The notes: generated by a model from the sequence alone, not told the origin. Counted from the first letter of the stretch, positions 53,988 to 63,058 are shown. The stretch: DNA of 64,000 bases from Sulfitobacter sp. THAF37 (GCF_009363555.1 NZ_CP045372.1:434001-498000), one strand, 5' to 3'. Numbers and translations: made by a program.

Positions 53988-55006
53988 CAGCTATCCTCCG
54001 ACAGGGCCGCGCGTATGCGCTTGCGTTGCAGTTCGAAATGGCCCAGCGGGGTCCAGCCGACCAGCGCGGTTTCCACGTCGTCACCCCGGAAGGCGGCGCG
54101 CAAGGCGGATTCGAAGGCGCGGCGGTCCTTTTTCGGCATCGGCGCGAGGTCCAGTGTGATCTGGCCGCCCAGGCCGCGCACCCGCAGCGCGCGGGGCAGA
54201 AGCCGCGCGCAGGCCATGTTGGCCTTGATCCCCGCGGCAAGCGAGGCATCGCTGCCGGTGTTCACGTCCACGGCCACCAGCGCGCGGGTCGGCTCGACGT
54301 ACATCGACGCACCGCCGCCCAGGGCCACCTGAGGCCCACGGGCCGCCGATACCGCGTCCAGCACGCCGTGAATGTCAAAGCCGCCGGGTTCCGTCACCAC
54401 CTCGGCCGGGGCGATCCAGTCGCGCCAGGCCAGCACATGCGGCCCGTCGCCTTCGCACAGCACCTCCATCGCGTCGGAGGTGTCGCCCATCACCCGATCG
54501 GCGAGGCCGAGCATGGCGGCGATGTCCTCGGCGATATCGTCCTCGTCCGCCCCGGCCGCCGCCGAGCGCAGGATCAGCCCGAATTCGGACTCTCCGGCCA
54601 CGTCATGCGCGATTTCAAGCAGGCGGTCACGCTCCGCCTCGTCCTTGATCCCGCGCGAGATGTTCAGCCCCGGCGCATCGGGGGTGACGATGGCAAAGCG
54701 GCTTTTGAACAGGATCTTCGCGGTCACCGGGATCGCCTTGCCCGGCTCGGCAAAGCCCGTGACCTGCACCAGGATCGGCTGACCCGGCGCCAGCCCCTTG
54801 ATCTGCCGCAGAAAGGCTGAGCCGTCCGGGGTTTTCAGGAACATGCCGCCCTGCCCCTTGACCGGACGGTCCGCGATGGCACGGTAGACGGTGCCGGGAC
54901 GGGGGGCGTCGCTGTCGATCAGCAGATCGTCCAGATGCCCGTCCACCATCAGCGCGGCGGCCTCGCGGTCGCCCAGGTGGTCCAGTATGATCGTTCGACC
55001 CTTCAT
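53987..55006 (-). CDS. Ribonuclease E/G family protein (short form)
   Basis: The 339-residue protein is much shorter than RNase E (~900) and RNase G (~490). It keeps the S1-like N-terminal part and the catalytic segments: [10 protein letters not shown] near 268 and [11 protein letters not shown] near 306 each hold a metal-binding Asp. The zinc-link cysteines and C-terminal scaffold are absent. It overlaps maf by 4 bases and yacG by 1. It may process rRNA or tRNA; its full activity is uncertain. Confidence 0.88.
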   Translation of the reverse strand: MKGRTIILDHLGDREAAALMVDGHLDDLLIDSDAPRPGTVYRAIADRPVKGQGGMFLKTPDGSAFLRQIKGLAPGQPILVQVTGFAEPGKAIPVTAKILFKSRFAIVTPDAPGLNISRGIKDEAERDRLLEIAHDVAGESEFGLILRSAAAGADEDDIAEDIAAMLGLADRVMGDTSDAMEVLCEGDGPHVLAWRDWIAPAEVVTEPGGFDIHGVLDAVSAARGPQVALGGGASMYVEPTRALVAVDVNTGSDASLAAGIKANMACARLLPRALRVRGLGGQITLDLAPMPKKDRRAFESALRAAFRGDDVETALVGWTPLGHFELQRKRIRAALSEDS

Positions 55007-55581
55007 GCGCGTCCTTTCAGCATCGGATGGCCCGCTGCGGTCAGCAGACCAGCGGTTTCGGCCAGGGGCAGCCCGACGATCCCGGTGAAAGAGCCGCTGA
55101 TCCAGGGGATCAGCGCCCCGGCGGGTCCCTGAATGCCATAACCGCCCGCCTTGCCCTGCCAGTCACCGGTGGCGAGATAGGCGGCGATGTCGGCGTCAGA
55201 GAGGGACTTCATGCGCACGGTGCTCTGCGCGTCGCGCTGCCACAGACGGTCGCCCCGTTTGACCGCGACGGCGGTGATGACCTTGTGCCGGCGGCCCGAC
55301 ATCATCCGCAGGAACGCCTCGGCCTCTGCCGCATCCTCTGGCTTGCCCAGGATGCGCCGGCCGAGCGCCACGGTGGTATCTGCGCACAGCACGGTGTCAT
55401 CGGCGTCGCAGGGCACCGCCGCTGCCTTTTCCCGGGCCATGCGGGCGCAATAGGGCCGCGGCAGTTCGCCCTTCTGCGGGGTTTCGTCGATGTCGGGAGG
55501 GCGGATGTGGTCGGGCGTGATGCCGATCTGCCCCAGCAGTTCCAGCCGTCGGGGGCTGCCTGATCCGAGAATGAATGTCAT
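55003..55581 (-). CDS. maf: Maf family nucleoside triphosphate pyrophosphatase
   Basis: A 192-residue Maf protein: N-terminal [17 protein letters not shown], the catalytic [22 protein letters not shown] segment near 66-87 with the key Asp, and [13 protein letters not shown] near 95. It hydrolyses non-canonical nucleoside triphosphates such as dTTP/UTP or m7GTP. It lies between infA and the RNase E/G-like gene. Confidence 0.95.
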   Translation of the reverse strand: MTFILGSGSPRRLELLGQIGITPDHIRPPDIDETPQKGELPRPYCARMAREKAAAVPCDADDTVLCADTTVALGRRILGKPEDAAEAEAFLRMMSGRRHKVITAVAVKRGDRLWQRDAQSTVRMKSLSDADIAAYLATGDWQGKAGGYGIQGPAGALIPWISGSFTGIVGLPLAETAGLLTAAGHPMLKGRA

Positions 55582-55680
55582 GGACAGCCTTTCACGAAAG
55601 GCGTCACCCGGAACAGCGGCCAGGCGTCGACCGCGCCCTGCAAGCAGGACGCCCGTCGCACGGGCCGCGACAGGCGCGGC

Positions 55681-55899
55681 CTACTTGAACCGGTAATTGA
55701 TCCGACCCTTGGTCAGATCGTAAGGGGTCATTTCCACCTGCACCTTGTCGCCTGCCAGAACACGGATGCGGTTCTTGCGCATCTTGCCTGCCGTATGCGC
55801 GATGATCTCATGGCCATTCTCAAGCTCGACCCGAAACGTCGCGTTAGGCAGGAGTTCCTTCACGACACCGGGAAATTCGAGCGTATCTTCCTTGGCCAT
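55681..55899 (-). CDS. infA: Translation initiation factor IF-1
   Basis: A 72-residue S1/OB-fold protein, [13 protein letters not shown]... with [19 protein letters not shown] and the C-terminal [11 protein letters not shown], highly typical of IF-1. AAGGAG precedes the ATG at 55899. It is the first gene of the infA-maf-RNase-yacG series. Confidence 0.98.
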   Translation of the reverse strand: MAKEDTLEFPGVVKELLPNATFRVELENGHEIIAHTAGKMRKNRIRVLAGDKVQVEMTPYDLTKGRINYRFK

Positions 55900-55916
55900 G
55901 GTCTCTCCTTGATTGA

Positions 55917-55938
55917 CGTGCCCCAATTGAAGGGCACG
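55917..55938 (-). other. Stem-loop in the infA leader
   Basis: CGTGCCC-N8-GGGCACG (arms 55917-55923 and 55932-55938) lies 18 bases upstream of the infA start. No T-run follows. It may influence infA translation or end the upstream hydrolase transcript. Confidence 0.45.
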
Positions 55939-55978
55939 CTGCTAAATGAGCCTATTGCAGCCGTTTTTCAAGGGGTAT

Positions 55979-56854
55979 TCAGCGCAATCTGACAGATGGC
56001 GCGGCGTCGTCGCGCCCGATCTGGCCGTTCCAGTGGCGCCGGTTCAGCACCACGCCATCGCGGCGGACATGGGCAACCTGGCCCAGATCGACCTCGGCGT
56101 AGGTCCAGCCGGGGGCGTTCAGCTCTCCGACGGCAAGAACGCCGGTGGGCGGGAAACCCACGTCCGGCGGGGCAAAGATGCCCCCCGCGCCAAAGCTGGT
56201 GCCCAGCGCGTCCGACCAGTCCCCCTCGCCCACCACGCTGGACATGGCGGTGATGCACTGGTTCTCCAGCGCGCGGGCCATTGCCCCGATGCGCACCCGC
56301 CAATAGCCTGCCAGCGCCTCTGTCACCGAAGGCACGCAGATGATGTCGCAATCGGTCAGCGCCCGGCCCAGCAGGGGAAATTCGCTGTCATAACAGATCA
56401 GTATCCCGATCTTTCCCAATGCGGTATCGAACACCTGAAGCGCATTGCCCGGCACCACGTCCCAGACCTCGGCCTCGAACCGGGTCATGATCTGCTTGTC
56501 CTGAACCCCGGTTTGCCCGGTGGGCGTCATCAGCCGCGCCCGGTTGACGGGCCGCGTGCCGGTCGCCGCGGGGCCCGAGGCCGCGACGATATGCACCCCG
56601 TGGTCGCGCGCCAGTTTCAGGTGCAGCGCGTCCGCCTCGGCCAGCCGGTCGGAAACGGCAAAGAGCGACGCTTCGAGATCGGCTGCAACCTCGGCCCCGG
56701 CGAGGGTCGCCAGTTCCATCGCGCCATATTCGGGAAACACCAGCAAATCCGCCCCCTGCCCCGCGGCCTCTGCGACCCAGTGCGCGATCTTGTCCTCGTA
56801 CTGCGCCCAGGACGTCAAGACGTCCAGCGGGTAGGCGGCGGTGGCGATCTTCAT
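55979..56854 (-). CDS. Carbon-nitrogen hydrolase (nitrilase superfamily)
   Basis: The 291-residue amidase has the Glu-Lys-Cys triad in context: FPEYGAME near 43-50, QDKQIMTRFE near 123 and ILICYDSEFP near 156-165. It hydrolyses amide or nitrile-type bonds of an unknown small substrate. GGAG precedes the ATG at 56854. It is divergent from a LysR regulator, its probable controller. Confidence 0.87.
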   Translation of the reverse strand: MKIATAAYPLDVLTSWAQYEDKIAHWVAEAAGQGADLLVFPEYGAMELATLAGAEVAADLEASLFAVSDRLAEADALHLKLARDHGVHIVAASGPAATGTRPVNRARLMTPTGQTGVQDKQIMTRFEAEVWDVVPGNALQVFDTALGKIGILICYDSEFPLLGRALTDCDIICVPSVTEALAGYWRVRIGAMARALENQCITAMSSVVGEGDWSDALGTSFGAGGIFAPPDVGFPPTGVLAVGELNAPGWTYAEVDLGQVAHVRRDGVVLNRRHWNGQIGRDDAAPSVRLR

Positions 56855-57019
56855 GGATGTCTCCGTTTTTGCGCATACTGGGGGCACATCCGACCGGCTT
56901 CAAGGGGGCATCGCGCGGGCGGCAAGCACAGGATTCGGGGTGAAGTTGGCGCGAAACCCATCCAAAACCTTGACCCCGTGGGCGGATGCTTTCAAGAAGC
57001 AGCAAACGAGGGCCGAGCC

Positions 57020-57994
57020 ATGCTGAAAAAAGGGGTCACGCTGCGCGGGATCGAGGTGTTCGAGGCGCTGGCGCAGGCCGGATCGGTGGCGCAGGCGGCC
57101 GTGGCCACGGGGCTCAGCCAGCCCGCGGTCAGCCAGCAGATGCGCAACCTGGAACAGGCGGTGGGGGCCGACCTGATCGACCATTCGCGTCGCCCCATGC
57201 GGCTGACCCCGGCGGGCGAGCTGTTCCTGCGTCACGCCGGTCTGGCGCTGTCCGAGCTGCGCCAGGCGCAAAGCGAGGTCACGGTGATGGACCTTGCCCA
57301 CCTGGAGGACCTGAACCTCGGGATCATCGACGATTTCGACAACGACCTGACGCCGCGGCTGGCCACGATCCTGGCCGACAGCCTCACCGGCTGCCGGTTC
57401 CGCATGATCACCGACGGCAGCCTGGCACTGGCCCGGGCGATCGAGGCACGCGAGCTGCACATCGCCATCGGCGCCCGGCCCGACACCCCGCCCGAGGGCG
57501 TCACCGAATACCCCCTGGCGCGGGACCCGCTGATCATCGTCGCCCCCGCAGGGCAGGACCGCACGCCAGAGGACCTGCTGGCCGGATCCGGGGCGCTGCC
57601 GCTGCTGCACTACGCGGCAGAACAGCTGATCGCCCAGCAGATCGACCAGCACCTGGCGCAGGCGGGGCTGAGCCTGCCCACGCGGTTCGAGATCGGCAGC
57701 CACCTGGCGCTGATGGCGATGGTGGCGCGCGGCATCGGCTGGGCCATCACCACGCCGCTGGGCTACATGCGGGCCGCACGGTTCCACGATGCGTTGCAGC
57801 CGATGCCCCTGCCCCTGCCCGATGCGGCGCGCCAGATCACCCTTTTCGCCGGCGCGGACTGGTCCGACCCGGTGCCGCGCGATATAGCGGGCACCATGCG
57901 CCGCCTGATGCAGACCCACATGATCGCCCCGGCCACGGCACAGCAGCCCTGGCTGGCCGACGGCTTTCACCTGATCGAGGACCAGACCCCATGA
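57020..57994 (+). CDS. LysR family transcriptional regulator
   Basis: A 324-residue LysR protein with an N-terminal HTH (SVAQAAVATGLSQPAVSQQMRNLEQAVG near 22-49, key motif SQPAVSQQ) and a substrate-binding domain beginning near 90. It is 165 bp from and divergent to the carbon-nitrogen hydrolase. Its stop overlaps the sirtuin start (ATGA), an unusual coupling of regulator and deacylase. Confidence 0.92.
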   Translation: MLKKGVTLRGIEVFEALAQAGSVAQAAVATGLSQPAVSQQMRNLEQAVGADLIDHSRRPMRLTPAGELFLRHAGLALSELRQAQSEVTVMDLAHLEDLNLGIIDDFDNDLTPRLATILADSLTGCRFRMITDGSLALARAIEARELHIAIGARPDTPPEGVTEYPLARDPLIIVAPAGQDRTPEDLLAGSGALPLLHYAAEQLIAQQIDQHLAQAGLSLPTRFEIGSHLALMAMVARGIGWAITTPLGYMRAARFHDALQPMPLPLPDAARQITLFAGADWSDPVPRDIAGTMRRLMQTHMIAPATAQQPWLADGFHLIEDQTP

Positions 57995-58695
57995 TCCATT
58001 CCCGCAGCAAGATCGTGATCCTGACCGGCGCGGGCATTTCCGCCGAAAGCGGGATTGAGACCTTCCGCGCCGAAGACGGCCTCTGGGCGCGGCACCGGGT
58101 GGAGGACGTGGCCACGCCCGAAGGGTTCGCCCGCGATCCGAAACTGGTGGTCGATTTCTACAACGCCCGCCGCGCCCAACTGCCGAAGGTCGAGCCGAAC
58201 GCCGCGCACCGTGCCCTCGCCCGGCTGGAGGCGGAGCACGAGGGCGAGGTGATCGTGATCACCCAGAACGTCGATGACCTGCACGAACGGGGCGGCTCCG
58301 CGACCGTGTTTCACATGCACGGAGAGCTGAAGAGCGCGCTCTGCGCCGCCTGCGGCCACCGATGGCCCGCGCCGATGGTGATGGCACCCGGCGATCCCTG
58401 CCCCGCCTGCGGCGCCCCCGCCGCGCGGCCCGATGTGGTCTGGTTCGGCGAAATGCCCTATGACATGGACCTGCTGTTCCAGCACCTGAGCGAGGCGGAC
58501 ATCTTTGTCTCCATCGGCACCTCAGGCAATGTCTACCCCGCCGCCGGTTTCGTGGCCGAAGCCCGCCGCGCGGGCGCCCATACGATCGAGTTCAACCTTG
58601 AGCGGTCTTCGGTCGGCAACCAGTTCGAAGAACACCGCACCGGCCCCGCGTCACAGACCGTGACCGACTGGGTAGAGGAATTCCTGCGCGGGTAG
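57991..58695 (+). CDS. cobB: NAD-dependent protein deacylase (sirtuin)
   Basis: The 234-residue Sir2 protein has TGAGISAESGIETFR near 11-25, the catalytic TQNVDDLHERGG and HMHGEL (His near 108), a four-Cys zinc site (CAAC, CPAC) near 115-140 and PDVVWFGE near 147. It removes acyl groups from lysines, for example of acetyl-CoA synthetases. The start overlaps the LysR stop. Confidence 0.95.
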   Translation: MIHSRSKIVILTGAGISAESGIETFRAEDGLWARHRVEDVATPEGFARDPKLVVDFYNARRAQLPKVEPNAAHRALARLEAEHEGEVIVITQNVDDLHERGGSATVFHMHGELKSALCAACGHRWPAPMVMAPGDPCPACGAPAARPDVVWFGEMPYDMDLLFQHLSEADIFVSIGTSGNVYPAAGFVAEARRAGAHTIEFNLERSSVGNQFEEHRTGPASQTVTDWVEEFLRG

Positions 58696-58789
58696 AGCGT
58701 AAAAAACGGCGGCGCGGCATAGCAGACCGTCACCGAGGGGCTGACCATTGTCCACAATGCGGACAAAGCGCACCTTCACTGCGGTCGCG

Positions 58790-58800
58790 CGAATGTCCGG
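58790..58800. repeat. Left copy of an 11-bp inverted repeat flanking the low-GC island
   Basis: CGAATGTCCGG here is the exact reverse complement of CCGGACATTCG at 62881-62891. Base composition becomes AT-richer just to the right of this copy. A nearby TTGTCC-N7-GGACAA palindrome starts at 58748. Confidence 0.55.
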
Positions 58801-58869
58801 ATTTAAGAATTGCGACGTAGTGCCTCTAAGTTAGCAGTTCTACTACAGTGTATGCTGGGTTTACTCTAT

Positions 58870-59706
58870 TTACTTCTCTCCCTCAGGTTCACGCGATTTC
58901 AAATAGGCGTGGAACAACTGCTGCTGTGTGCTGATGCCAAGTTTGGCATAGGCGTTACGGCGATGTGATTTTACTGTTGGTAGAGCAATGTCCAAACTTA
59001 AACTGATTGAAAGGCTGGAATGCCCTTTCAGGATCATCTGGATGATTTCAGCCTCTCTTGGCGAAAGGATATCGTTCCCAAAAGATGCCAAAGACCGTGA
59101 TTTCGTTTGGTCCAATGGTAGATTATTAATGGAGTTCGATGCGAGCCTGAGAAACGCGGACCGTATCAGTGGCAAAACGCTTCGCAAAGCGTCCAAATCC
59201 GCATCGGGGATACCTTTCGATGCAGCGGCGCGGGCAAGGCTTATTTCACCCACCATGCCGTCTTCTAGTTCAACGAGCACGGACACTTCCCGAAGGCCTT
59301 GTGGCCACCCGGGCGTTCGGAAGCTTATCTCTTCAGCATCATCCGCAATAACGTCCGCTGTAGTCGCGCTCCAGTTATCAGGGGCGAGGTCGGCCATGCG
59401 GTAAACGCCGCCGCCGAGACCACCCCGTATGGCGTTATGAACGGGATTGATTTCAAAAGTGGAGGTGACATAGCGTTGCACTGCCGCTTTGGAAGAAAGA
59501 TCAGCGTAGCTGTCAGCCAAGTAGACAGGCGATGCATTTGGTCGGTTCAGCACGGCAAATGCCGCCTCGCAAGGGTACAAAGCAGATACGGCCTCGATAA
59601 AACGGTCGGCGCCTGATTGGCCATCGATGACGCTTGCCAGCTTTTCGCTGAAGGCTTGGAAACTTGTCTGCGGCACGGCTATCGGCACTTTCCTTTGTAG
59701 AGTCAT
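58870..59706 (-). CDS. LuxR family transcriptional regulator
   Basis: The 278-residue protein has a C-terminal LuxR/GerE HTH from about residue 213: LSPREAEIIQMILKGHSSLSISLSLDIALPTVKSHRRNAYAKLGI (key motifs LSPREAE and TVKSHR). The ~200-residue N-terminal part shows no recognised domain and lacks obvious homoserine-lactone-binding tryptophan/tyrosine spacing. Its GC and codon use are clearly lower than its neighbours, indicating transfer. It is divergent from three enzyme genes and probably controls them. Confidence 0.85.
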   Translation of the reverse strand: MTLQRKVPIAVPQTSFQAFSEKLASVIDGQSGADRFIEAVSALYPCEAAFAVLNRPNASPVYLADSYADLSSKAAVQRYVTSTFEINPVHNAIRGGLGGGVYRMADLAPDNWSATTADVIADDAEEISFRTPGWPQGLREVSVLVELEDGMVGEISLARAAASKGIPDADLDALRSVLPLIRSAFLRLASNSINNLPLDQTKSRSLASFGNDILSPREAEIIQMILKGHSSLSISLSLDIALPTVKSHRRNAYAKLGISTQQQLFHAYLKSREPEGEK

Positions 59707-59748
59707 CCTTTGGGATGATGGCGTTGTCTGGCTTGCTTAGCTAGCAAG
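59704..59748. promoter_or_regulatory. Operator-like palindromes in the luxR divergent gap
   Basis: CTTGCT-TAGCT-AGCAAG (59732-59748) is a perfect 6-bp-arm inverted repeat, 19 bases before the start of the next forward gene. CATCC-TTTG-GGATG (59704-59717) overlaps the luxR start codon. Both could be binding sites of the LuxR-type regulator in this 61-bp gap. Confidence 0.45.
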
Positions 59749-59767
59749 GCCAAAAAGGATTAACGCA

Positions 59768-60712
59768 ATGGCAAACACCCCAATTACTCTCGACAGAGAA
59801 ACCGTTTCTAACGCATTGGGCAAGATCGATATTGTTGAAGCAATGCGAGACCTTTTCACAGAGCTTGGACAAGATCGTGCAGTTCAACCGCCGCAGACCA
59901 TTACCGAATTTCCCCAAGGCGGTGATTTCATCACATATCTCGGGGCGCTTGGCGGCGCGGGCGTTTTTGGCGCAAAACTGTCACCCTACTTGCCGCGTGA
60001 CGGCGGCCCCATCATCACCGCGTGGTCGGTTCTGATGTCGATGGAGACGGGCCAACCGCTGGCCTTGCTGGACGCGGGCGCTTTAACGACAGAACGTACC
60101 GCCGCGACGACCGCGCTCGCGGTTGATTTGCTCGCGCCAAATGATCGTCCCCTCAAGCTTGCGGTCATTGGTTCAGGTGCTGTGGCACAAGCGCATATGC
60201 GTCATGTCGCCGGGCTGCGCGATTGGGCAGATGTGCGTGTGTACTCGCCAAGTTTAGCGAGCGTGCCGGAAACACAGGCAAAATGGCAAGGACTACAATC
60301 CGGCATCACCTTAGCCGATACGGCTAAAGTCGCTGTCCAAGAGGCAGATGTCGTCATGCTGTGTACGTCATCGGGTACGCCTGTTGTGGACGTGGCCGAT
60401 TTTGCCTCAAATGCGCTTGTCACCTCGATCAGCACCAATGTGGCGCGTGCCCATGAAGTTGACCCAGCATTTCTGAAGACCGCACAAGTCTATTGCGACT
60501 ACCGCGCCACGACACCAAATGCGGCCGGTGACATGGTAATTGCGCAAGAAAGCGGATGGTCTGCGAATGATATCTGCGGCGATCTGGCAGAGCTTTGCGT
60601 TGCATCCTGCGCCAAACCTGACGCGGATCGCCCTGTCTTCTTTCGATCCATTGGCCTCGGCCTTGAGGACATCGCGATCGGCTACGCCGTCTATCAACAC
60701 GCCACAGCGTAA
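59768..60712 (+). CDS. Ornithine cyclodeaminase/mu-crystallin family protein
   Basis: The 314-residue protein has the family lysine in FGAKLSPY (Lys70), the TTERTAATTALA segment (Arg110) and the NAD(P)-binding GSGAVAQAH near 135. Known members deaminate ornithine to proline, reduce delta-1-pyrroline-2-carboxylate or make N-substituted amino acids. Which applies here is open. AAGGAT precedes the start. It is the first gene of a three-enzyme, low-GC operon. Confidence 0.87.
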   Translation: MANTPITLDRETVSNALGKIDIVEAMRDLFTELGQDRAVQPPQTITEFPQGGDFITYLGALGGAGVFGAKLSPYLPRDGGPIITAWSVLMSMETGQPLALLDAGALTTERTAATTALAVDLLAPNDRPLKLAVIGSGAVAQAHMRHVAGLRDWADVRVYSPSLASVPETQAKWQGLQSGITLADTAKVAVQEADVVMLCTSSGTPVVDVADFASNALVTSISTNVARAHEVDPAFLKTAQVYCDYRATTPNAAGDMVIAQESGWSANDICGDLAELCVASCAKPDADRPVFFRSIGLGLEDIAIGYAVYQHATA

Positions 60713-60724
60713 AGGACCTACGCC

Positions 60725-61849
60725 ATGCATATCGAACCGTTCAAAGTCGAGATCTGGATGAACGAGTGGGAAAACCACTGCACCTATAATCTTGCCGAAA
60801 CCTGCGTTGCCAGCATCACGATTGATGAGTTGCTGCAAATGTCCGGTCGCAACAGCGATGATCTATCTGCGCTGCTGCCGATGAAAATGACCTACGGTGC
60901 GATCGAGGGTTCGACCCGTCTGCGGACTGCGATTTCGACGCTTTACGCTGATAAAGACATTGCCAATATCACTGTCACCCACGGGACCATCGCGGCGAAT
61001 ACGCTGGTGCATAAATCATTGGTGTCGCGCGGGGATCGGGTGGTTTCGATCGTGCCCACGTATCAACAGCATTACTCCATCCCTGCAAGCATCGAGGCAG
61101 ATGTTCAAATCTTGCGCCTACGCGCCGAGGATGGATTCCTGCCTGATCTTGACGCATTGCGTGCCTTGGTGACGCCTGACACCAAACTGATCGCGCTGAC
61201 AAACCCCAACAACCCCACCGGCGCGTTGATCGAACGCCCGATGCTTGAAGAGATCGCGCAGATCGCCCGCGAAGTTGGGGCCTATGTTCTTTGTGATGAG
61301 GTCTATCGTGGCACAGGGCAAACCGGCGATGGCATGACCCCGTCGATTGTGGACGTCTACGAGAAAGGCATCGCCACGGCCGGTATGTCCAAGGCCTATT
61401 CCTTGGCTGGCCTACGCGTCGGCTGGGTCGTGGCACCTGCTGAAGTGACCGAGAAGGTTCTGATCCACCGTGACTACGACACGATTTCTGTCGGGATGAT
61501 CAACGACCATTTCGCGGCGATGGCCTTGGAAAACAAAGACAAACTATTGGCGCGTAGCCAAAAGATCACCCGCGACAACCTTGCGATCCTTGCGGAATGG
61601 GTCGCCGCACAACCGCGCATCTCTTGGGTCAAACCAAGCGCCGGAACGACGGCAATGCTCAAGATTGATGTGCCAATCACGTCGCGAGGGTTCTGCGTCG
61701 ATCTTTTGCAGAAAACAGGTGTTATGATGACCCCGGGCGATGCCTTCGACATGGAGGGCTACGTGCGCATCGGATATTCCAACAGCACCGATGTTCTGAG
61801 GGCGGGTTTAGAAAAGCTAAGCACCTACCTGACTGAACTTTCTGAATAG
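60725..61849 (+). CDS. Class I/II PLP-dependent aminotransferase
   Basis: The 374-residue fold-type I enzyme has TNPNNPTG near 159-166, DEVYRG near 191 and the PLP lysine Lys223 in AGMSKAYSLAGLRVGW. A carboxylate-binding Arg is in YVRIGYSNS near 354. The N-terminal EIWMNEWENHCTYNLAETCVAS segment is distinctive. It should convert an amino acid to a 2-keto acid. AAAGGA precedes the start, 12 bases after the cyclodeaminase-family gene. Confidence 0.9.
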   Translation: MHIEPFKVEIWMNEWENHCTYNLAETCVASITIDELLQMSGRNSDDLSALLPMKMTYGAIEGSTRLRTAISTLYADKDIANITVTHGTIAANTLVHKSLVSRGDRVVSIVPTYQQHYSIPASIEADVQILRLRAEDGFLPDLDALRALVTPDTKLIALTNPNNPTGALIERPMLEEIAQIAREVGAYVLCDEVYRGTGQTGDGMTPSIVDVYEKGIATAGMSKAYSLAGLRVGWVVAPAEVTEKVLIHRDYDTISVGMINDHFAAMALENKDKLLARSQKITRDNLAILAEWVAAQPRISWVKPSAGTTAMLKIDVPITSRGFCVDLLQKTGVMMTPGDAFDMEGYVRIGYSNSTDVLRAGLEKLSTYLTELSE

Positions 61850-61868
61850 TGCCCAATTGGAGGCGATA

Positions 61869-62780
61869 ATGTACACTCTTCCAAAACTCTGCGCGGCTTT
61901 GGTGACTCCATTGGATGCGCGCGGGGCCATTGATACAAGCACACTTTCGCAGCATTGCGCATGGGTCCTTGCCAATGGCTGTGATGGTGCGGTCCTGTTC
62001 GGAACGACCGGCGAAGGGCCGTCTTTCGGCCTCACAGAACGCATGCGCGCCCTCGAAGGTCTGATCGCTGATGGCATTGCGCCATCAGCTTTGATCGTGG
62101 GAACCGGCTGCGCGTCCATCGAAGACACAGCCGCTTTGACCAAACATGCAACGGATCAAGGGTGCGCAGGCACGCTGATCCACCCGCCTTTCTTTTTCAG
62201 GCCAGCTGATGATGATGGTGTGATTGAATTCTACTCAGGTTTGGTTGATCAGCTGGGATCTGAAGTCAGGAATATCGTGTTCTACCACTTCCCCGAAGCA
62301 ACAGGTGCGGGGATCGGTATTCGCACCATCCGGCACCTTTTATCCGCTTATCCCGGCGTGTTCTCAGGTATCAAAGACAGCTCTGGCGACCTATCGGCAA
62401 CGCTTGAATATGTTACTCAGTTCCCCGAGCTTTCAGTGTTCACCGGGGATGACAACCTGCTCTGGCCGGTTCTTGAAGCTGGTGGGCACGGCGCAATTAC
62501 GGCCACGGCAAATTTACTTCCGGCTGAACTTTTCGAAATATCTGAGGGTTGGCGAGCTAACTCCCCCAGTGCTCGGGCGGCGCAATCTCGCATGGAATTA
62601 GCTTGGGTTGAAACTCTGCTAAAATTGCCGGTTACCCAAGCCGTGAAAGAGGTGCTTGCCCATCGGTCTAGGAATGGAAACTGGCGAACTCTTCGCCCTC
62701 CATTGCGCCCATTGTCCGATGCCGACCAGCAGTTTCTGGCCGCGCGAGGAGAAACTAACTTTTGGAATTTCCCCACATAG
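61869..62780 (+). CDS. Dihydrodipicolinate synthase family aldolase/lyase
   Basis: The 303-residue TIM barrel has FGTTGEGPSF near 44-53, Tyr139 in FYHFPEATG and the Schiff-base Lys169 in SGIKDSSGD, all hallmarks of the DHDPS/NAL family. Such enzymes form or cleave pyruvate-containing keto acids. As a partner of the aminotransferase it may cleave the resulting 2-keto acid. The ATG at 61869 is preferred because TTGGAGG lies just upstream; a TTG start would be inside that site. Confidence 0.9.
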   Translation: MYTLPKLCAALVTPLDARGAIDTSTLSQHCAWVLANGCDGAVLFGTTGEGPSFGLTERMRALEGLIADGIAPSALIVGTGCASIEDTAALTKHATDQGCAGTLIHPPFFFRPADDDGVIEFYSGLVDQLGSEVRNIVFYHFPEATGAGIGIRTIRHLLSAYPGVFSGIKDSSGDLSATLEYVTQFPELSVFTGDDNLLWPVLEAGGHGAITATANLLPAELFEISEGWRANSPSARAAQSRMELAWVETLLKLPVTQAVKEVLAHRSRNGNWRTLRPPLRPLSDADQQFLAARGETNFWNFPT

Positions 62781-62880
62781 CACGCAAATGCCAATGGTAT
62801 CAGACCACCTTACCGCTCCCAATTCCCGACCTCTGTGTTTTGTTCCAACGCTTATCGGTAGATTTATCAGTATCCCAATA

Positions 62881-62891
62881 CCGGACATTCG
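62881..62891. repeat. Right copy of the 11-bp inverted repeat flanking the island
   Basis: CCGGACATTCG, the reverse complement of the copy at 58790-58800, lies about 100 bases after the last island gene and at the composition change. A shared CGCAG and TGA follow in both copies at slightly different spacing. Confidence 0.55.
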
Positions 62892-63027
62892 TTCAGCGCG
62901 CAGCATCAGTGAGTCTGGGCTCCTTCCCGTCCTTCGCCGCATCCGGCACCAAGGTCCGGTTTGCCGATCCGGGGTCGGTTCCCGACATCAAGGTCAAGAC
63001 TGCCTGACATGCGACGGCCTGCGCGGT

Positions 63028-63053
63028 CCGGGGCGGGCGGGCACCCGCCCCGG
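63028..63053 (-). terminator. Stem-loop after the copper chaperone gene
   Basis: CCGGGGCGGG-N6-CCCGCCCCGG forms a perfect 10-bp stem just after the stop of the reverse gene. No T-run follows, so termination is likely but not certain. Confidence 0.6.
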
Positions 63054-63058
63054 CAGGG

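Larger units (their letters stand above)
62781..63058. other. Right border of the low-GC island; possible gene remnant
   Basis: AT-rich sequence changes to GC-rich at about 62880-62930. An open stretch of about 40 codons ending in a stop at 63007 (residues ...SGTKVRFADPGSVPDIKVKTA) has codon use like the chromosome but no start of its own. It may be the 3' end of a gene cut off by the island. This is uncertain. Confidence 0.35.
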
